A stretch of 64,000 nt of DNA, from positions 457,898 to 521,897 of the forward strand of contig NZ_RJKQ01000003.1 in assembly GCF_003751845.1 (NCBI RefSeq), written 5' to 3'. This document shows, piece by piece, positions 32,129 to 43,779 of the stretch. Under the pieces are notes generated by a model, which saw nothing but the letters and a program-made list of their open reading frames with translations, was not told the origin of the DNA and searched no databases. The position numbers were made by a program, and so were the translations under genes. Each line of letters opens with the position of its first letter. Position 1 is the stretch's first letter. This DNA comes from Enterobacter sp. BIGb0383. Its GTDB lineage: Bacteria; Pseudomonadota; Gammaproteobacteria; Enterobacterales; Enterobacteriaceae.

Positions 32129-32980
32129 ATGGCTGAAATTACCGCATCCCTGGTAAAAGAGCTGCGCGAGCGTACCGGCGCAGGCATGATGGACTGTAAA
32201 AAAGCGCTGACCGAAGCCAACGGCGACATCGAGCTGGCAATCGAGAACATGCGTAAGTCCGGCGCTATCAAAGCGGCGAAAAAAGCAGGCAACGTTGCTG
32301 CTGACGGCGTAATCATCACTAAAATCGACGGCAACTACGCTGTGATTCTGGAAGTTAACTGCCAGACTGACTTCGTTGCTAAAGATGGTGGTTTCCAGGC
32401 ATTCGCTAACAAAGTTCTGGATGCAGCCGTTGCTGGCAAAATCACTGACGTTGAAGTTCTGAAAGCACAGTTCGAAGAAGAGCGTGTTGCCCTGGTTGCT
32501 AAAATCGGTGAGAACATCAACATCCGTCGCGTTGCTTCCCTGGAAGGCGACGTTCTGGGTAGCTACCAGCACGGTGCTCGCATCGGCGTTCTGGTTGCCG
32601 CTAAAGGCGCTGACGATGAGCTGGTTAAGCAGCTGGCAATGCACGTTGCTGCAAGCAAGCCGGAATTCGTTAAGCCGGAAGACGTGTCTGCTGAAGTGGT
32701 AGAGAAAGAGTACCAGGTTCAGCTGGACATCGCCATGCAGTCCGGTAAGCCGAAAGAAATCGCTGAGAAGATGGTTGAAGGCCGCATGAAGAAATTCACC
32801 GGTGAAGTCTCCCTGACCGGTCAGCCTTTTGTTATGGAACCGAGCAAAACCGTTGGCCAGCTGCTGAAAGAGCACAACGCTGACGTGACTAACTTCATCC
32901 GCTTCGAAGTGGGCGAAGGTATCGAGAAAGTTGAGACTGATTTCGCAGCAGAAGTTGCTGCGATGTCCAAGCAGTCTTAA
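32129..32980 (+). CDS. tsf: Elongation factor Ts
   Basis: Guanine nucleotide exchange factor for EF-Tu. The 283 residues match E. coli. The N-terminal UBA-like domain is [19 protein letters not shown] to about 55; the TDFV motif ([11 protein letters not shown], about 80) inserts into EF-Tu and displaces magnesium; dimerisation and C-terminal modules follow. The N-terminal region is separated from rpsB by a 152-base gap with an attenuator, and a strong terminator follows, so rpsB-tsf is a closed unit. Confidence 0.99.
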   Translation: MAEITASLVKELRERTGAGMMDCKKALTEANGDIELAIENMRKSGAIKAAKKAGNVAADGVIITKIDGNYAVILEVNCQTDFVAKDGGFQAFANKVLDAAVAGKITDVEVLKAQFEEERVALVAKIGENINIRRVASLEGDVLGSYQHGARIGVLVAAKGADDELVKQLAMHVAASKPEFVKPEDVSAEVVEKEYQVQLDIAMQSGKPKEIAEKMVEGRMKKFTGEVSLTGQPFVMEPSKTVGQLLKEHNADVTNFIRFEVGEGIEKVETDFAAEVAAMSKQS

Positions 32981-32992
32981 TTGTCGAAAAGG

Positions 32993-33017
32993 AGCCGCCT
33001 GAGGGCGGCTTCTTTTT
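32993..33017 (+). terminator. Intrinsic terminator after tsf
   Basis: AGCCGCC and GGCGGCT pair around TGAG (32993-33010), followed by TCTTTTT. Confidence 0.93.
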
Positions 33018-33130
33018 GCACCCCTCATGTGTAAAATTCAGCGAAAGGCTATATTGCTGGCGCTGAAGTGCGACGTATCATGTCGCCAGAATTAACCCCT
33101 CTCACTCGTTGACTGTCTCAGGAAAGAAAC

Positions 33131-33856
33131 ATGGCTACCAATGCAAAACCCGTCTACAAACGCATCCTCCTTAAATTAAGTGGTGAAGCGCTGCAGGGAA
33201 CGGAAGGCTTCGGTATTGACGCAAGCATACTTGACCGTATGGCGCAGGAAATCAAAGAACTGGTTGAGCTGGGCATTCAGGTCGGTGTGGTGATTGGTGG
33301 GGGCAACCTGTTCCGTGGAGCGGGTCTGGCGAAAGCGGGGATGAACCGCGTTGTGGGCGACCACATGGGCATGCTGGCAACCGTGATGAACGGTCTTGCG
33401 ATGCGTGATTCGCTGCACCGCGCCTATGTGAACGCCCGCCTGATGTCCGCCATTCCGTTGAATGGCGTTTGCGACAACTACAGCTGGGCAGAGGCGATCA
33501 GCCTGCTGCGCAATAACCGCGTGGTGATCCTCTCCGCTGGTACCGGTAATCCGTTCTTCACCACCGACTCCGCTGCCTGCCTGCGCGGTATCGAAATTGA
33601 AGCCGACGTGGTTCTGAAGGCGACCAAAGTGGACGGCGTATTCTCCGCTGACCCGATGAAAGATCCGACGGCGACCCTGTACGAACAGCTCACCTATACC
33701 GAAGTGCTGGATAAAGAACTGAAAGTGATGGATCTGGCCGCCTTTACCCTTGCTCGCGATCACAAACTGCCGATTCGCGTCTTCAACATGAACAAACCTG
33801 GCGCCCTGCGTCGCGTGGTCATGGGTGAAAAAGAAGGCACTTTGATTACGGAATAA
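33131..33856 (+). CDS. pyrH: UMP kinase
   Basis: Phosphorylates UMP to UDP, the entry to UTP and CTP; hexameric, activated by GTP and inhibited by UTP. The 241 residues match E. coli. Amino-acid-kinase motifs are KLSGEALQG near residue 15, [10 protein letters not shown] near 55-64, and the ATP-binding [18 protein letters not shown] near 137-154, followed by [13 protein letters not shown]. In E. coli PyrH also acts as a co-repressor partner at carAB. It has its own promoter region after the tsf terminator and is followed by frr. Confidence 0.99.
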   Translation: MATNAKPVYKRILLKLSGEALQGTEGFGIDASILDRMAQEIKELVELGIQVGVVIGGGNLFRGAGLAKAGMNRVVGDHMGMLATVMNGLAMRDSLHRAYVNARLMSAIPLNGVCDNYSWAEAISLLRNNRVVILSAGTGNPFFTTDSAACLRGIEIEADVVLKATKVDGVFSADPMKDPTATLYEQLTYTEVLDKELKVMDLAAFTLARDHKLPIRVFNMNKPGALRRVVMGEKEGTLITE

Positions 33857-34019
33857 TTTCCGTCAGCGATAAATACAGGTAAGATTCCGCTTTAATTTTC
33901 GTGTCTCTTGCCTGGCACCTTTTAGGGTGCTGTGGAGTAAACGGGACTATACTTAGCGCACCTTTAGCCGGTGTGTAAGCCTATGGTCTGCCTGAGACCA
34001 GTTTTCAAGGATTCGTAAC

Positions 34020-34577
34020 GTGATTAGCGATATCAGAAAAGATGCTGAAGTACGCATGGAAAAATGCGTTGAAGCGTTCAAAACCCAAATCAGCAAAATA
34101 CGTACCGGTCGTGCCTCACCGAGCCTGCTCGACGGCATCATTGTGGAATACTACGGCACCCCGACCCCGCTGCGTCAGCTGGCGAGCGTAACGGTTGAAG
34201 ATACCCGTACCCTGAAAATCAACGTCTTCGATCGTTCTCTCGGCCCGGCCGTAGAGAAAGCGATCATGGCGTCTGACCTGGGCCTGAACCCAAGCTCTGC
34301 GGGTACCGATATTCGCGTTCCGCTGCCGGCTCTGACCGAAGAACGTCGTAAAGATCTGATCAAAGTCGTGCGCGGTGAAGCCGAGCAGGCGCGCGTTTCC
34401 GTGCGTAACGTTCGTCGCGACGCGAATGACAAAGTCAAAGCGCTGCTGAAAGACAAAGAGATCAGCGAAGATGACGATCGTCGTTCACAGGATGACGTGC
34501 AGAAGATGACCGACGCGGCTATCAAGAAAGTTGATGCGGCGCTGGCGGACAAAGAAGCGGAACTGATGCAGTTCTGA
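34020..34577 (+). CDS. frr: Ribosome recycling factor
   Basis: With EF-G it splits the post-termination ribosome; essential. The 185 residues match E. coli and form the tRNA-shaped protein: a three-helix bundle (about 1-30 and 105-185) and a beta domain between. The landmark [15 protein letters not shown] carries the conserved arginines. The start is GTG at 34020, as in E. coli frr. It lies about 160 bases after pyrH and 125 bases before dxr. Confidence 0.98.
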   Translation: MISDIRKDAEVRMEKCVEAFKTQISKIRTGRASPSLLDGIIVEYYGTPTPLRQLASVTVEDTRTLKINVFDRSLGPAVEKAIMASDLGLNPSSAGTDIRVPLPALTEERRKDLIKVVRGEAEQARVSVRNVRRDANDKVKALLKDKEISEDDDRRSQDDVQKMTDAAIKKVDAALADKEAELMQF

Positions 34578-34702
34578 GTCTTCGCACAATACGGCGTCAT
34601 GCAGGCGCCTGTATCATCTGAAACGCCGTACAGAAAGATCCTTTCGGATTTTTGCTGACGGCGTTTTGCTTTTTATCCGGCGAATACGCTTTGGGATAGA
34701 CC

Positions 34703-35899
34703 ATGAAGCAATTAACTGTGCTTGGCTCAACCGGCTCCATCGGTTGCAGCACTCTCGATGTTGTCCGGCATAACCCGGATCGGTTCTCGGTTATCGCGCT
34801 GGTCGCGGGCCGCAACGTCAGCCGTATGGCAGAACAGTGTCTGGAATTTACGCCGCGCTATGCGGTGATGGATGATGCGCTCTGCGCACGCGAGCTGGGC
34901 GCAATACTGCAGCAGCACGGCAGCCGTACCGAGGTGCTGAGCGGTCAGCAGGCAGCCTGCGAGATGGCCGCGCTGGACGACGTTGACCAGGTGATGGCGG
35001 CGATTGTCGGTGCGGCAGGGCTGCTGCCGACGCTGGCGGCTATCCGCGCCGGTAAAACGGTACTGCTGGCGAATAAAGAGTCGCTGGTGACCTGCGGACG
35101 CCTGTTTATGGAGGCGGTTAAGCACAGTGGAGCCCGTCTTCTTCCCGTCGATAGTGAACATAACGCGATTTTTCAGAGTTTGCCGGAAACAATTCAGCAG
35201 AACCTGGGATACGCTAATCTGGAGCAGAACGGCGTAACATCGATTCTGCTTACCGGGTCTGGTGGCCCTTTTCGTGAAACCGCACTCTCTGAACTGGCCG
35301 CAATGACGCCGGATCAGGCCTGTCGGCATCCGAACTGGTCGATGGGACGTAAAATCTCCGTCGATTCCGCCACCATGATGAATAAAGGTCTGGAATACAT
35401 TGAAGCCCGCTGGCTGTTTAATGCTTCAGCCGCGCAGATGGAAGTTTTGATTCACCCGCAGTCGGTTATCCACTCTATGGTGCGTTATCAGGACGGCAGC
35501 GTTCTGGCGCAGCTGGGCGAGCCGGATATGCGCACGCCTATCGCGCATACTATGGCCTGGCCGCATCGGGTACCCTCCGGCGTGAAGCCGCTGGATTTCT
35601 GTGCGCTGAGCAACCTGAGCTTCGCTGCGCCGGATTATGCGCGTTATCCCTGCCTGAAGCTGGCAATGGACGCGTTTGATAACGGACAGGCGGCCACGAC
35701 GGCGCTGAATGCGGCAAATGAAGTGACGGTTGCAGCATTCCTCGCGTCGGGCATTCGCTTTACCGATATTGCCGCGCTGAACCTCGCCGTGCTGGAACAG
35801 ATCGCGGTGCCTGAACCACAAAGCGTGGAGGATGTTATGGCTATCGATACTCTGGCGCGTGACCTCGCGCAGAAACAGGTGATACGTATCGCAGGCTGA
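34703..35899 (+). CDS. dxr: 1-deoxy-D-xylulose 5-phosphate reductoisomerase
   Basis: Converts DXP to 2-C-methyl-D-erythritol 4-phosphate with NADPH, the committed step of the MEP isoprenoid pathway and target of fosmidomycin. The 398 residues match E. coli. NADPH binding is [10 protein letters not shown] at residues 7-16; the metal ligands lie in [11 protein letters not shown] (Asp and Glu near 150-152) and NKGLEYIEA (Glu near 231); the flexible loop [12 protein letters not shown] covers the site. Its product line feeds undecaprenyl phosphate through ispU, the next gene. Confidence 0.98.
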   Translation: MKQLTVLGSTGSIGCSTLDVVRHNPDRFSVIALVAGRNVSRMAEQCLEFTPRYAVMDDALCARELGAILQQHGSRTEVLSGQQAACEMAALDDVDQVMAAIVGAAGLLPTLAAIRAGKTVLLANKESLVTCGRLFMEAVKHSGARLLPVDSEHNAIFQSLPETIQQNLGYANLEQNGVTSILLTGSGGPFRETALSELAAMTPDQACRHPNWSMGRKISVDSATMMNKGLEYIEARWLFNASAAQMEVLIHPQSVIHSMVRYQDGSVLAQLGEPDMRTPIAHTMAWPHRVPSGVKPLDFCALSNLSFAAPDYARYPCLKLAMDAFDNGQAATTALNAANEVTVAAFLASGIRFTDIAALNLAVLEQIAVPEPQSVEDVMAIDTLARDLAQKQVIRIAG

Positions 35900-35991
35900 T
35901 GATTATCCCACCACTCGTGGCAGTGATATTTGTTAGCGTTGGGCTTCAATGATATAGTCTGCGCCACCTGATGGCCGTTGGTGGATCGGGT

Positions 35992-36017
35992 AAGCCGTGG
36001 TTTGACACGGCTTTTTT
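35992..36017 (+). terminator. Intrinsic terminator between dxr and ispU
   Basis: AAGCCGTG (35992-35999) pairs with CACGGCTT around GTTTGA and is followed by a run of Ts. It ends the dxr transcript; ispU must have a promoter in the remaining 115 bases or rely on read-through. Confidence 0.9.
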
Positions 36018-36132
36018 ACGTAAAGGCTATAGATTGTATTGCGCGAGCGACCAGAGTAATCGTGTGTCGTTGCGCGGCATAGTCGGGTATTCCAGAGTAC
36101 CGCCAAATCCTTTTCATGGACTAAAACGCGTT

Positions 36133-36891
36133 ATGTTGTCTGCTAACCAACCATTAAGCGAAAGTTTGCCTGCACATGGCTGTCGCCATGTGGCGATAAT
36201 CATGGATGGCAATGGTCGCTGGGCAAAGCGACAGGGGAAGATTCGCGCCTTTGGGCACAAAGCAGGGGCGAAGTCGGTTCGTCGCGCAGTTTCCTTTGCC
36301 GCCAACAACGGTATTGATGCCTTAACGCTGTATGCCTTTAGCAGTGAAAACTGGAATCGTCCGCCGCAGGAAGTCAGCGCGTTGATGGAGCTGTTTGTTT
36401 GGGCACTCGATAGCGAGGTTAAAAGCCTGAACCGCCACAACGTCCGTTTGCGTATTATCGGCGACGTTAGCCGTTTTAATGCGCGTTTACAGGAGCGGAT
36501 CCGCAAAGCCGAAGGCTTAACGCAGCAGAATACGGGCTTGACCCTCAATATTGCCGCGAATTATGGCGGACGTTGGGATATTATTCAGGGAGTACAGCAG
36601 CTGGCTGCGAAGGTACAGGAAGGTGTGCTGAGTCCGGATCTCATCGATGAAGAGATGCTGGGCAAGCAAATCTGTATGCACGAGCTGGCTCCCGTAGATT
36701 TAGTAATTAGGACAGGGGGAGAGCATCGAATCAGTAACTTTCTGCTGTGGCAAATTGCCTATGCTGAGCTTTACTTTACGGATGTTCTTTGGCCCGATTT
36801 TGATGAACAAGACTTTGAAGGTGCGCTGAATGCCTTTGCTAATCGAGAGCGTCGTTTCGGCGGCACCGAGCCTGGTGGCGAAAAAGCCTGA
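36133..36891 (+). CDS. ispU: Undecaprenyl diphosphate synthase
   Basis: Cis-prenyltransferase adding eight isoprene units to farnesyl diphosphate, giving the lipid carrier for peptidoglycan and O-antigen. Also called UppS. From ATG 36133 there are 252 residues (253 in E. coli, which has one extra Met). The catalytic D25 lies in AIIMDGNGRW; FGHKAG and TLYAFSSENWNRP are substrate-binding segments; RTGGEHRISNFLLWQ is the C-terminal family motif. The frame extends 54 codons upstream through the dxr terminator, which rules out the longer form. cdsA follows after 12 bases. Confidence 0.97.
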   Translation: MLSANQPLSESLPAHGCRHVAIIMDGNGRWAKRQGKIRAFGHKAGAKSVRRAVSFAANNGIDALTLYAFSSENWNRPPQEVSALMELFVWALDSEVKSLNRHNVRLRIIGDVSRFNARLQERIRKAEGLTQQNTGLTLNIAANYGGRWDIIQGVQQLAAKVQEGVLSPDLIDEEMLGKQICMHELAPVDLVIRTGGEHRISNFLLWQIAYAELYFTDVLWPDFDEQDFEGALNAFANRERRFGGTEPGGEKA

Positions 36892-36903
36892 TGGGGGTTG
36901 CTC

Positions 36904-37761
36904 TTGCTGAAGTATCGCCTGATTTCTGCTTTTGTGTTAATACCCGTTGTTATCGCCGCGCTGTTTTTATTACCGCCGGCGGGATTCGCTATCCTGACGC
37001 TGGTGGTCTGTATGCTGGCCGCGTGGGAATGGGGACAGCTGAGCGGTTTTAGCTCACGCACCCAGCGGGTATGGCTGGCGGTACTGTGTGGCCTGTTATT
37101 GGCGCTGATGCTGTTTTCGCTGCCGGAATACCACCATAACCTGCATCAGCCGGTGGTGGAGTGGTCGCTATGGGCGTCGTTGGGCTGGTGGGTTGTTGCG
37201 CTGTTTATGGTGCTGTTCTACCCCTCTTCAGCGACGACGTGGCGTCATTCAAAGACGTTACGCCTGATTTTCGGCCTGCTGACCATTGTTCCCTTCTTCT
37301 GGGGGATGGTGGCGCTGCGCGCCTGGCATTATGATGACAACCACTATAGCGGTGCCATCTGGCTGCTGTACGTGATGATTCTGGTTTGGGGCGCGGATTC
37401 CGGTGCCTATATGTTTGGTAAGCTGTTCGGTAAGCACAAGCTGGCACCAAAAGTGTCGCCGGGTAAAACCTGGCAGGGCTTTCTCGGCGGGCTGCTTACT
37501 GCAGCGGTGATTTCGTGGGTTTACGGCCTGTGGGCCGATCTTGCGGTCGCACCGCTGACGTTGCTGATTTGCTCGATTGTTGCGACGCTGGCCTCGGTAC
37601 TTGGCGATCTCACGGAAAGTATGTTCAAGCGTGAAGCCGGTATTAAAGACAGCGGGCATCTGATCCCAGGACACGGCGGTATTCTTGACCGTATTGACAG
37701 CCTGACGGCTGCGGTGCCGGTCTTTGCCTGCCTGCTATTGTTAGTTTTCAGGACGATTTGA
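36904..37761 (+). CDS. cdsA: Phosphatidate cytidylyltransferase
   Basis: Inner-membrane enzyme making CDP-diacylglycerol from CTP and phosphatidic acid, precursor of all phospholipids. From TTG 36904 the product is 285 residues, as in E. coli (which also uses TTG); an alternative TTG two codons upstream is possible, but GGGGG precedes 36904 at normal spacing. About eight membrane helices; the family signature near the C-terminus, [21 protein letters not shown] then [15 protein letters not shown], has the metal-binding aspartates. Its stop overlaps the frame of rseP, 12 bases before the rseP start. Confidence 0.97.
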   Translation: MLKYRLISAFVLIPVVIAALFLLPPAGFAILTLVVCMLAAWEWGQLSGFSSRTQRVWLAVLCGLLLALMLFSLPEYHHNLHQPVVEWSLWASLGWWVVALFMVLFYPSSATTWRHSKTLRLIFGLLTIVPFFWGMVALRAWHYDDNHYSGAIWLLYVMILVWGADSGAYMFGKLFGKHKLAPKVSPGKTWQGFLGGLLTAAVISWVYGLWADLAVAPLTLLICSIVATLASVLGDLTESMFKREAGIKDSGHLIPGHGGILDRIDSLTAAVPVFACLLLLVFRTI

Positions 37762-37772
37762 CGGAAGGTTTT

Positions 37773-39125
37773 ATGCTGAGCATTCTCTGGAATCTGGCTG
37801 CGTTCATCGTTGCGCTGGGTGTCTTGATCACCGTGCATGAATTTGGTCACTTCTGGGTTGCTCGTCGCTGCGGCGTGCGCGTCGAGCGTTTCTCTATCGG
37901 CTTTGGCAAATCCCTGTGGCGCCGTGTGGATAAACACGGCACCGAGTTTGTTATCGCTCTGATCCCGCTGGGCGGCTACGTGAAAATGCTCGATGAGCGT
38001 GCGGAGCCCGTTGCCCCGGAACTGCGTCACTACGCGTTCAACAACAAAACCGTCGGTCAGCGTGCGGCGATTATCGCTGCCGGGCCGATTGCCAACTTCC
38101 TCTTCGCAATTTTTGCCTACTGGCTGGTGTTTATCATCGGCGTGCCGGGCGTGCGTCCGGTTGTCGGTGAAATAACCCCCAATTCCATCGCCGCGAACGC
38201 ACAAATTATGCCGGGCACGGAACTTAAAGCGATTGACGGTATCGAAACGCCTGACTGGGATGCTGTGCGTTTGCAGCTCGTGGCGAAGATTGGTGACGAG
38301 CGTACAACGGTGACGCTGGCGCCTTTCGGCAGTAATCAGCGCCAGGACAAAGTCCTGGATTTACATAACTGGGCGTTTGAGCCAGATAAGGAAGATCCGG
38401 TGTCTGCGTTGGGGATTCGCCCGCGTGGTATGCAGCTTGAACCGGTGCTGACAGAAATACAGGCAAATTCAGCCGCACAAAAAGCGGGTTTGCAAGCTGG
38501 CGACAGGATCGTTAAAGTCGATGGTCAGCCACTGACTCAGTGGGCGACCTTTGTGACGTTAGTCCGTGACAATCCGGGAACGCCGCTGGCGCTGGAAATC
38601 GAAAGGCAGGGGAGTCCCTTGTCTTTGACGCTGATACCTGACACTAAGTCCGGTAGCAGCAAGGCAGAAGGGTTCGCAGGCGTCGTGCCGAAAGTGATCC
38701 CGATGCCGGATGAGTACAAGACAGTACGCCAGTATGGTCCGTTTAGCGCGATTGCAGAAGCCACGGATAAAACCTGGCAACTGATGAAGCTGACGGTGAC
38801 CATGCTGGGGAAATTAATCACCGGTGACGTAAAACTGAACAATCTCAGTGGGCCGATTTCAATCGCCCAGGGAGCGGGAATGTCGGCGGAGTTTGGGTTG
38901 ATTTACTATCTGATGTTTCTCGCTTTAATCAGCGTGAATCTGGGGATTATCAACCTGTTTCCGTTACCCGTCCTCGACGGGGGGCATCTGCTCTTTCTGG
39001 CGGTTGAAAAGCTGAAAGGCGGGCCGGTATCCGAGCGAGTTCAAGACTTTAGTTATCGCATTGGCTCAATACTGCTGGTGCTGTTAATGGGGCTTGCACT
39101 TTTCAATGATTTCTCTCGGCTGTAA
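37773..39125 (+). CDS. rseP: Site-2 zinc metalloprotease RseP
   Basis: Intramembrane protease that cuts the anti-sigma factor RseA after DegS, releasing sigma-E, and also removes signal-peptide remnants. From ATG 37773 there are 450 residues, as in E. coli. The zinc site is H22-E-F-G-H26 (HEFGH) with the second motif [12 protein letters not shown] near residue 400; two periplasmic PDZ domains lie between (about 125-300); four membrane segments are visible. A start five codons upstream is possible but not conserved. It belongs with bamA, skp and degP in the envelope stress set. Confidence 0.98.
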   Translation: MLSILWNLAAFIVALGVLITVHEFGHFWVARRCGVRVERFSIGFGKSLWRRVDKHGTEFVIALIPLGGYVKMLDERAEPVAPELRHYAFNNKTVGQRAAIIAAGPIANFLFAIFAYWLVFIIGVPGVRPVVGEITPNSIAANAQIMPGTELKAIDGIETPDWDAVRLQLVAKIGDERTTVTLAPFGSNQRQDKVLDLHNWAFEPDKEDPVSALGIRPRGMQLEPVLTEIQANSAAQKAGLQAGDRIVKVDGQPLTQWATFVTLVRDNPGTPLALEIERQGSPLSLTLIPDTKSGSSKAEGFAGVVPKVIPMPDEYKTVRQYGPFSAIAEATDKTWQLMKLTVTMLGKLITGDVKLNNLSGPISIAQGAGMSAEFGLIYYLMFLALISVNLGIINLFPLPVLDGGHLLFLAVEKLKGGPVSERVQDFSYRIGSILLVLLMGLALFNDFSRL

Positions 39126-39156
39126 GCGAGAGTGTTAGGAAGAACGCATAATAACG

Positions 39157-41574
39157 ATGGCGATGAAAAAGTTGCTCATAGCGTCGCTGCTGTTTAGCAG
39201 CGCCACCGTATACGGTGCTGATGGCTTCGTAGTCCAGGACATTCAGTTCGAAGGCTTGCAGCGTGTTGCCGTTGGTGCGGCTCTACTCAGTATGCCTGTG
39301 CGTCCTGGTGACACGGTGAATGATGAAGACATCAGTAACACCATTCGTGCCCTGTTCGCCACCGGAAACTTCGAAGATGTTCGCGTGCTGCGCGACGGCG
39401 AGACGCTGCTGGTTCAGGTGAAAGAACGCCCGACGATTGCCAGCATCACTTTCTCCGGCAACAAGTCGGTGAAGGATGACATGCTTAAGCAGAATCTCGA
39501 AGCTTCCAGCGTGCGCGTAGGGGAATCCCTCGACCGCACCACGCTTGCTGATATCGAGAAAGGTCTGGAAGACTTCTACTACAGCGTCGGTAAATACAGC
39601 GCCAGCGTGAAAGCCGTGGTTACCCCACTGCCGCGTAACCGCGTTGACCTTAAGCTGGTCTTCCAGGAAGGCGTCTCGGCGCAGATCCAGCAGATCAACA
39701 TCGTCGGGAACCATGCTTTCAGCACCGAAGAACTGATTTCAACGTTCCAGCTGCGTGACGAAGTGCCGTGGTGGAACGTGGTAGGCGATCGTAAATATCA
39801 GAAACAGAAACTGGCGGGTGACCTCGAAAGCCTCCGCAGCTTCTATCTGGATCGTGGCTATGCCCGTTTCAATATCGATTCGACGCAGGTCAGCCTGACG
39901 CCGGATAAAAAAGGTATCTATATCACCGTTAACATCACTGAAGGCGAACAGTACAAGCTGTCCGGCGTTCAGGTTAGCGGCAACCTGGCCGGTCACTCTG
40001 CGGAAATCGAAGGGCTGACCAAAATCGAGCCGGGCGAGCTGTATAACGGCGCCAAAGTTACCCGTATGGAAGACGACATTAAAAAGCTTCTGGGTCGCTA
40101 TGGTTATGCCTATCCGCGCGTTCAGTCGCAGCCGGAAATCAACGACGCTGACAAGACGGTTAAGCTGCATGTCAACGTTGATGCCGGTAACCGCTACTAC
40201 GTGCGTAAGATTCGCTTCGAAGGTAATGACACCTCGAAAGATGCCGTTCTGCGCCGCGAAATGCGTCAGATGGAAGGTGCCTGGCTGGGCAGCGACCTGG
40301 TCGACCAGGGTAAAGAGCGTCTGAACCGTCTGGGCTACTTTGAAACCGTAGACGTTGATACCCAGCGTATCTCCGGCAGCCCGGACCAGGTTGACGTGGT
40401 TTACAAGGTGAAAGAGCGTAACACCGGTAGCTTCAACTTTGGTATCGGCTACGGTACTGAAAGCGGCGTAAGCTTCCAGGTGGGTGTGCAGCAGGATAAC
40501 TGGTTAGGTACCGGTTACTCTGTCGGCATCAACGGCACCAAAAACGACTACCAGACCTACTCAGAACTCTCCGTGACCAACCCGTACTTTACGGTTGACG
40601 GTGTGAGCCTGGGCGGGCGTATTTTCTACAACAACTTTAAAGCTGACGACGCGGATCTGTCGACCTACACCAACCAGAGTTATGGTGCAGACGGTACCCT
40701 CGGCTTCCCGATCAACGAGTATAACTCCCTGCGTGTGGGCCTGGGTTACGTGCATAACGACCTGTCCAACATGGAGCCACAGATTGCGATGAAACGCTAT
40801 CTGGACTCGATCGGCCAGACGATGAACACCCAGACAGACGATAATGGTTTTACCGCGGATGATTTCACCTTTAACTACGGTTGGACCTACAATAACCTGA
40901 ACCGTGGTTACTTCCCGACGAAGGGTTCGCGCGTTAACCTGAATGGTAAGGTGACGATTCCGGGTTCAGACAACGAGTTCTATAAGGTCACGCTGGATTC
41001 AGCTTCCTACTTCCCGATCGATGAAGATGAGAAGTGGGTCGTGCTGGGTCGTACCCGTTGGGGTTACGGCGACGGCCTGAGCGGTAAAGAGATGCCGTTC
41101 TACGAGAACTTCTATGCCGGTGGTTCCAGCTCTGTACGTGGTTTCCAGTCCAATAACATTGGTCCGAAAGCGGTGTACTACGGCGGTAACAACCAGGATA
41201 ACTGTAAAACGACAACGGCAAACTCAATCTGTAGCTCTGATGACGCGGTGGGCGGTAACGCCATGGCGGTGGTCAGCGGTGAGCTGATTGTGCCGACGCC
41301 GTTTATCAGCGACAAGTATGCTAACTCAGTCCGTACCTCCTTCTTCTGGGATATGGGTACCGTCTGGGATACAAACTGGCAGAATACCGCGCAGATGAAG
41401 TCGCAAGGTATTCCTGACTACAGCGATCCGAGCAACATTCGTATGTCTGCTGGTATCGCGTTGCAATGGATGTCCCCATTAGGGCCGCTGGTCTTCTCCT
41501 ATGCCCAGCCGTACAAAAAGTATGATGGCGACAAAGCAGAACAATTCCAGTTTAACATTGGTAAAACCTGGTAA
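39157..41574 (+). CDS. bamA: Outer membrane protein assembly factor BamA
   Basis: Central, essential subunit of the BAM complex that folds beta-barrel proteins into the outer membrane. The precursor has 805 residues (810 in E. coli): signal [21 protein letters not shown] cut after position 20 or 21, five POTRA domains (about 21-420) and a 16-stranded barrel. The [16 protein letters not shown] motif of loop 6 is intact and the barrel ends in a C-terminal aromatic (KTW). The extracellular segment [15 protein letters not shown] keeps the disulfide cysteine pair but is variable in the family. It lies 31 bases after rseP and 118 before skp. Confidence 0.98.
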   Translation: MAMKKLLIASLLFSSATVYGADGFVVQDIQFEGLQRVAVGAALLSMPVRPGDTVNDEDISNTIRALFATGNFEDVRVLRDGETLLVQVKERPTIASITFSGNKSVKDDMLKQNLEASSVRVGESLDRTTLADIEKGLEDFYYSVGKYSASVKAVVTPLPRNRVDLKLVFQEGVSAQIQQINIVGNHAFSTEELISTFQLRDEVPWWNVVGDRKYQKQKLAGDLESLRSFYLDRGYARFNIDSTQVSLTPDKKGIYITVNITEGEQYKLSGVQVSGNLAGHSAEIEGLTKIEPGELYNGAKVTRMEDDIKKLLGRYGYAYPRVQSQPEINDADKTVKLHVNVDAGNRYYVRKIRFEGNDTSKDAVLRREMRQMEGAWLGSDLVDQGKERLNRLGYFETVDVDTQRISGSPDQVDVVYKVKERNTGSFNFGIGYGTESGVSFQVGVQQDNWLGTGYSVGINGTKNDYQTYSELSVTNPYFTVDGVSLGGRIFYNNFKADDADLSTYTNQSYGADGTLGFPINEYNSLRVGLGYVHNDLSNMEPQIAMKRYLDSIGQTMNTQTDDNGFTADDFTFNYGWTYNNLNRGYFPTKGSRVNLNGKVTIPGSDNEFYKVTLDSASYFPIDEDEKWVVLGRTRWGYGDGLSGKEMPFYENFYAGGSSSVRGFQSNNIGPKAVYYGGNNQDNCKTTTANSICSSDDAVGGNAMAVVSGELIVPTPFISDKYANSVRTSFFWDMGTVWDTNWQNTAQMKSQGIPDYSDPSNIRMSAGIALQWMSPLGPLVFSYAQPYKKYDGDKAEQFQFNIGKTW

Positions 41575-41692
41575 TTGTTCTCAGCAAAGGATTGCCCAGG
41601 CAGTGTAGCGACGACTTTACGGGTCCACAGTGGCCCGAAAGTCCGCAAAGAACGGTACCTGCGGGTACAAATGGGATGGTGAGGAGTTTATT

Positions 41693-42187
41693 GTGAAAAA
41701 GTGGTTATTAGCTGCAGGTCTGGGTTTAGCAATGGCAACCTCCGCGCAGGCGGCAGACAAAATTGCAATTGTTAACATGGGCAATCTGTTCCAGCAGGTC
41801 GCGCAGAAAACGGGCGTCTCCAGCACCCTGGAAAACGAGTTCAAAGGCCGCGCCAGCGAACTGCAGGGCATGGAAACCGATCTGCAATCAAAAATGCAGC
41901 GTCTGCAGCGTGATGGTTCTACCATGAAAGCCAGCGAGCGCAGCAGCCTTGAGAAAGACGTGATGGCTAAGCGTCAGACGTTTGGTCAGAAAGCACAGGC
42001 GTTTGAGCAGGATCGTGCACGTCGTTCCAACGAAGAGCGTGGCAAACTGGTTACCCGTATCCAGGCTGCCGTGAAGAAAGTTGCTGACGATCAGAACATT
42101 GATCTGGTTGTTGATGCTAACACCGTTGCCTTCAACAGCAGCGACGTGAAAGACATCACTGCTGATGTGCTGAAACAGGTTAAATAA
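41693..42187 (+). CDS. skp: Periplasmic chaperone Skp
   Basis: Trimeric jellyfish-shaped holdase that carries unfolded outer-membrane proteins to BamA. From GTG 41693, as in E. coli, the precursor has 164 residues (161 in E. coli), with signal [19 protein letters not shown] and mature start [10 protein letters not shown]. The middle is a long coiled coil rich in K, E, R and Q, including [20 protein letters not shown], where three extra residues lie. GAGGAG precedes the GTG. A longer ATG frame from 41630 has no ribosome site. lpxD begins three bases after the stop. Confidence 0.97.
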   Translation: MKKWLLAAGLGLAMATSAQAADKIAIVNMGNLFQQVAQKTGVSSTLENEFKGRASELQGMETDLQSKMQRLQRDGSTMKASERSSLEKDVMAKRQTFGQKAQAFEQDRARRSNEERGKLVTRIQAAVKKVADDQNIDLVVDANTVAFNSSDVKDITADVLKQVK

Positions 42188-42190
42188 GTA

Positions 42191-43219
42191 ATGCCTTCAA
42201 TTCGACTGTCTGATTTAGCGCAGCAGTTGGATGCAGAATTACACGGTGATGGCGATCTCGTCATCACCGGCGTTGCGTCCATGCAGTCTGCTAAAACAGG
42301 TCAAATTACGTTCATGGTTAACCCTAAGTACCGTGAACACCTGGCCGCGTGCCAGGCGTCCGCTGTCGTCATGACCGCAGACGATCTGCCTTTCGCCCAA
42401 AGTGCGGCACTGGTAGTCAAAAACCCGTATCTGACCTACGCCCGCATGGCTCAAATTCTTGATACCACGCCTCAACCGGCGCAGAACATTGCCCCGAGTG
42501 CAGTGGTTGATTCAACGGCGACGTTGGGTAATAACGTGGCGATCGGGGCGAATGCCGTGATCGAATCCGGGGTTACCCTCGGCGATAACGTGATTATCGG
42601 CGCAGGCTGCTTCGTCGGCAAAGACACCAAAGTGGGTGCTGGTAGCCGTCTGTGGGCCAACGTTACCGTTTATCATGAGATAGAAATCGGTGAAAATTGC
42701 CTGATCCAGTCCGGCACGGTGATCGGTTCTGACGGCTTCGGCTATGCGAACGATCGCGGTAACTGGGTGAAAATACCCCAGCTTGGACGAGTGATCGTCG
42801 GCGATCGTGTCGAGATCGGTGCCTGTACCACCATTGACCGCGGTGCGCTGGATGACACCGTTATCGGTAGTGGCGTCATCATTGATAACCAGTGCCAGAT
42901 TGCACATAACGTTGTGATTGGCGACAATACCGCAGTCGCCGGCGGCGTGATTATGGCAGGCAGCCTGAAAATTGGCCGTTACTGCATGATTGGCGGAGCC
43001 AGCGTGATTAACGGGCATATGGAAATTTGCGATAAGGTGACGGTAACCGGAATGGGCATGGTGATGCGTCCGATTACAGAACCTGGCGTCTATTCCTCCG
43101 GTATTCCGCTGCAGCCGAATAAGACGTGGCGTAAAACCGCAGCCCTGGTAATGAACATTGATGATATGAGCAAGCGTCTCAAAGCAGTAGAACGCAAGAT
43201 CAATCAACAAGACCAATAG
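42191..43219 (+). CDS. lpxD: UDP-3-O-(3-hydroxymyristoyl)glucosamine N-acyltransferase
   Basis: Third step of lipid A synthesis: transfers 3-hydroxymyristate from acyl carrier protein to the 2-amino group of the UDP-glucosamine intermediate. The product has 342 residues (341 in E. coli). The N-terminal uridine-binding domain (1-100) is followed by a left-handed beta helix of hexapeptide repeats (about 100-300) and a C-terminal helix. The catalytic His is in [10 protein letters not shown]. The gene starts three bases after skp, within the chain skp-lpxD-fabZ-lpxA-lpxB. Confidence 0.98.
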   Translation: MPSIRLSDLAQQLDAELHGDGDLVITGVASMQSAKTGQITFMVNPKYREHLAACQASAVVMTADDLPFAQSAALVVKNPYLTYARMAQILDTTPQPAQNIAPSAVVDSTATLGNNVAIGANAVIESGVTLGDNVIIGAGCFVGKDTKVGAGSRLWANVTVYHEIEIGENCLIQSGTVIGSDGFGYANDRGNWVKIPQLGRVIVGDRVEIGACTTIDRGALDDTVIGSGVIIDNQCQIAHNVVIGDNTAVAGGVIMAGSLKIGRYCMIGGASVINGHMEICDKVTVTGMGMVMRPITEPGVYSSGIPLQPNKTWRKTAALVMNIDDMSKRLKAVERKINQQDQ

Positions 43220-43320
43220 TTACCCGCTTGCATTTGCATTCCCCGGCCTGCTGGCATCTCTGAGATTGCCGCGGGCCGTGTTATTATTGTCTTTTAGTAT
43301 ATTTTGACAGGAAGAGTATT

Positions 43321-43776
43321 TTGACTACTGACACTCATACTCTGCACATTGAAGAGATTCTTGAACTTCTGCCGCACCGTTTTCCGTTCTTACTGGTTGA
43401 TCGCGTGCTGGATTTTGAAGAAGGTCGTTTTCTGCGCGCAGTAAAAAACGTTACGGTAAATGAGCCGTTTTTCCAGGGGCACTTCCCGGGTAAACCGATT
43501 TTCCCGGGCGTACTGATTCTGGAAGCGATGGCACAGGCTACCGGTATTCTGGCGTTTAAAAGCGTCGGCAAACTGGAGCCGGGTGAACTCTACTATTTCG
43601 CAGGTATCGACGAAGCGCGCTTTAAGCGCCCGGTGGTGCCAGGCGATCAGATGATTATGGAAGTCACCTTTGAGAAAACGCGCCGCGGCCTGACCCGCTT
43701 TAAGGGCGTGGCACTGGTTGACGGTAAAGTTGTTTGTGAAGCTACGATGATGTGTGCGCGTAGCCGGGAGGCCTGA
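43321..43776 (+). CDS. fabZ: 3-hydroxyacyl-[acyl-carrier-protein] dehydratase FabZ
   Basis: Dehydrates 3-hydroxyacyl-ACP in fatty-acid elongation; it competes with LpxA and LpxD for 3-hydroxymyristoyl-ACP, so its level sets the phospholipid to lipid A balance. The 151 residues match E. coli. The hot-dog fold has catalytic H54 in [10 protein letters not shown] and E68 in LILEAMAQA. The start is TTG 43321 with GGAAG before it, as in E. coli. lpxA begins three bases after the stop. Confidence 0.98.
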   Translation: MTTDTHTLHIEEILELLPHRFPFLLVDRVLDFEEGRFLRAVKNVTVNEPFFQGHFPGKPIFPGVLILEAMAQATGILAFKSVGKLEPGELYYFAGIDEARFKRPVVPGDQMIMEVTFEKTRRGLTRFKGVALVDGKVVCEATMMCARSREA

Positions 43777-43779
43777 TAC

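Noticed and set aside
35971..36132. 54-codon N-terminal extension of ispU
   Set aside because: It runs through the dxr terminator and has no conserved residues; the family N-terminus begins at ATG 36133.
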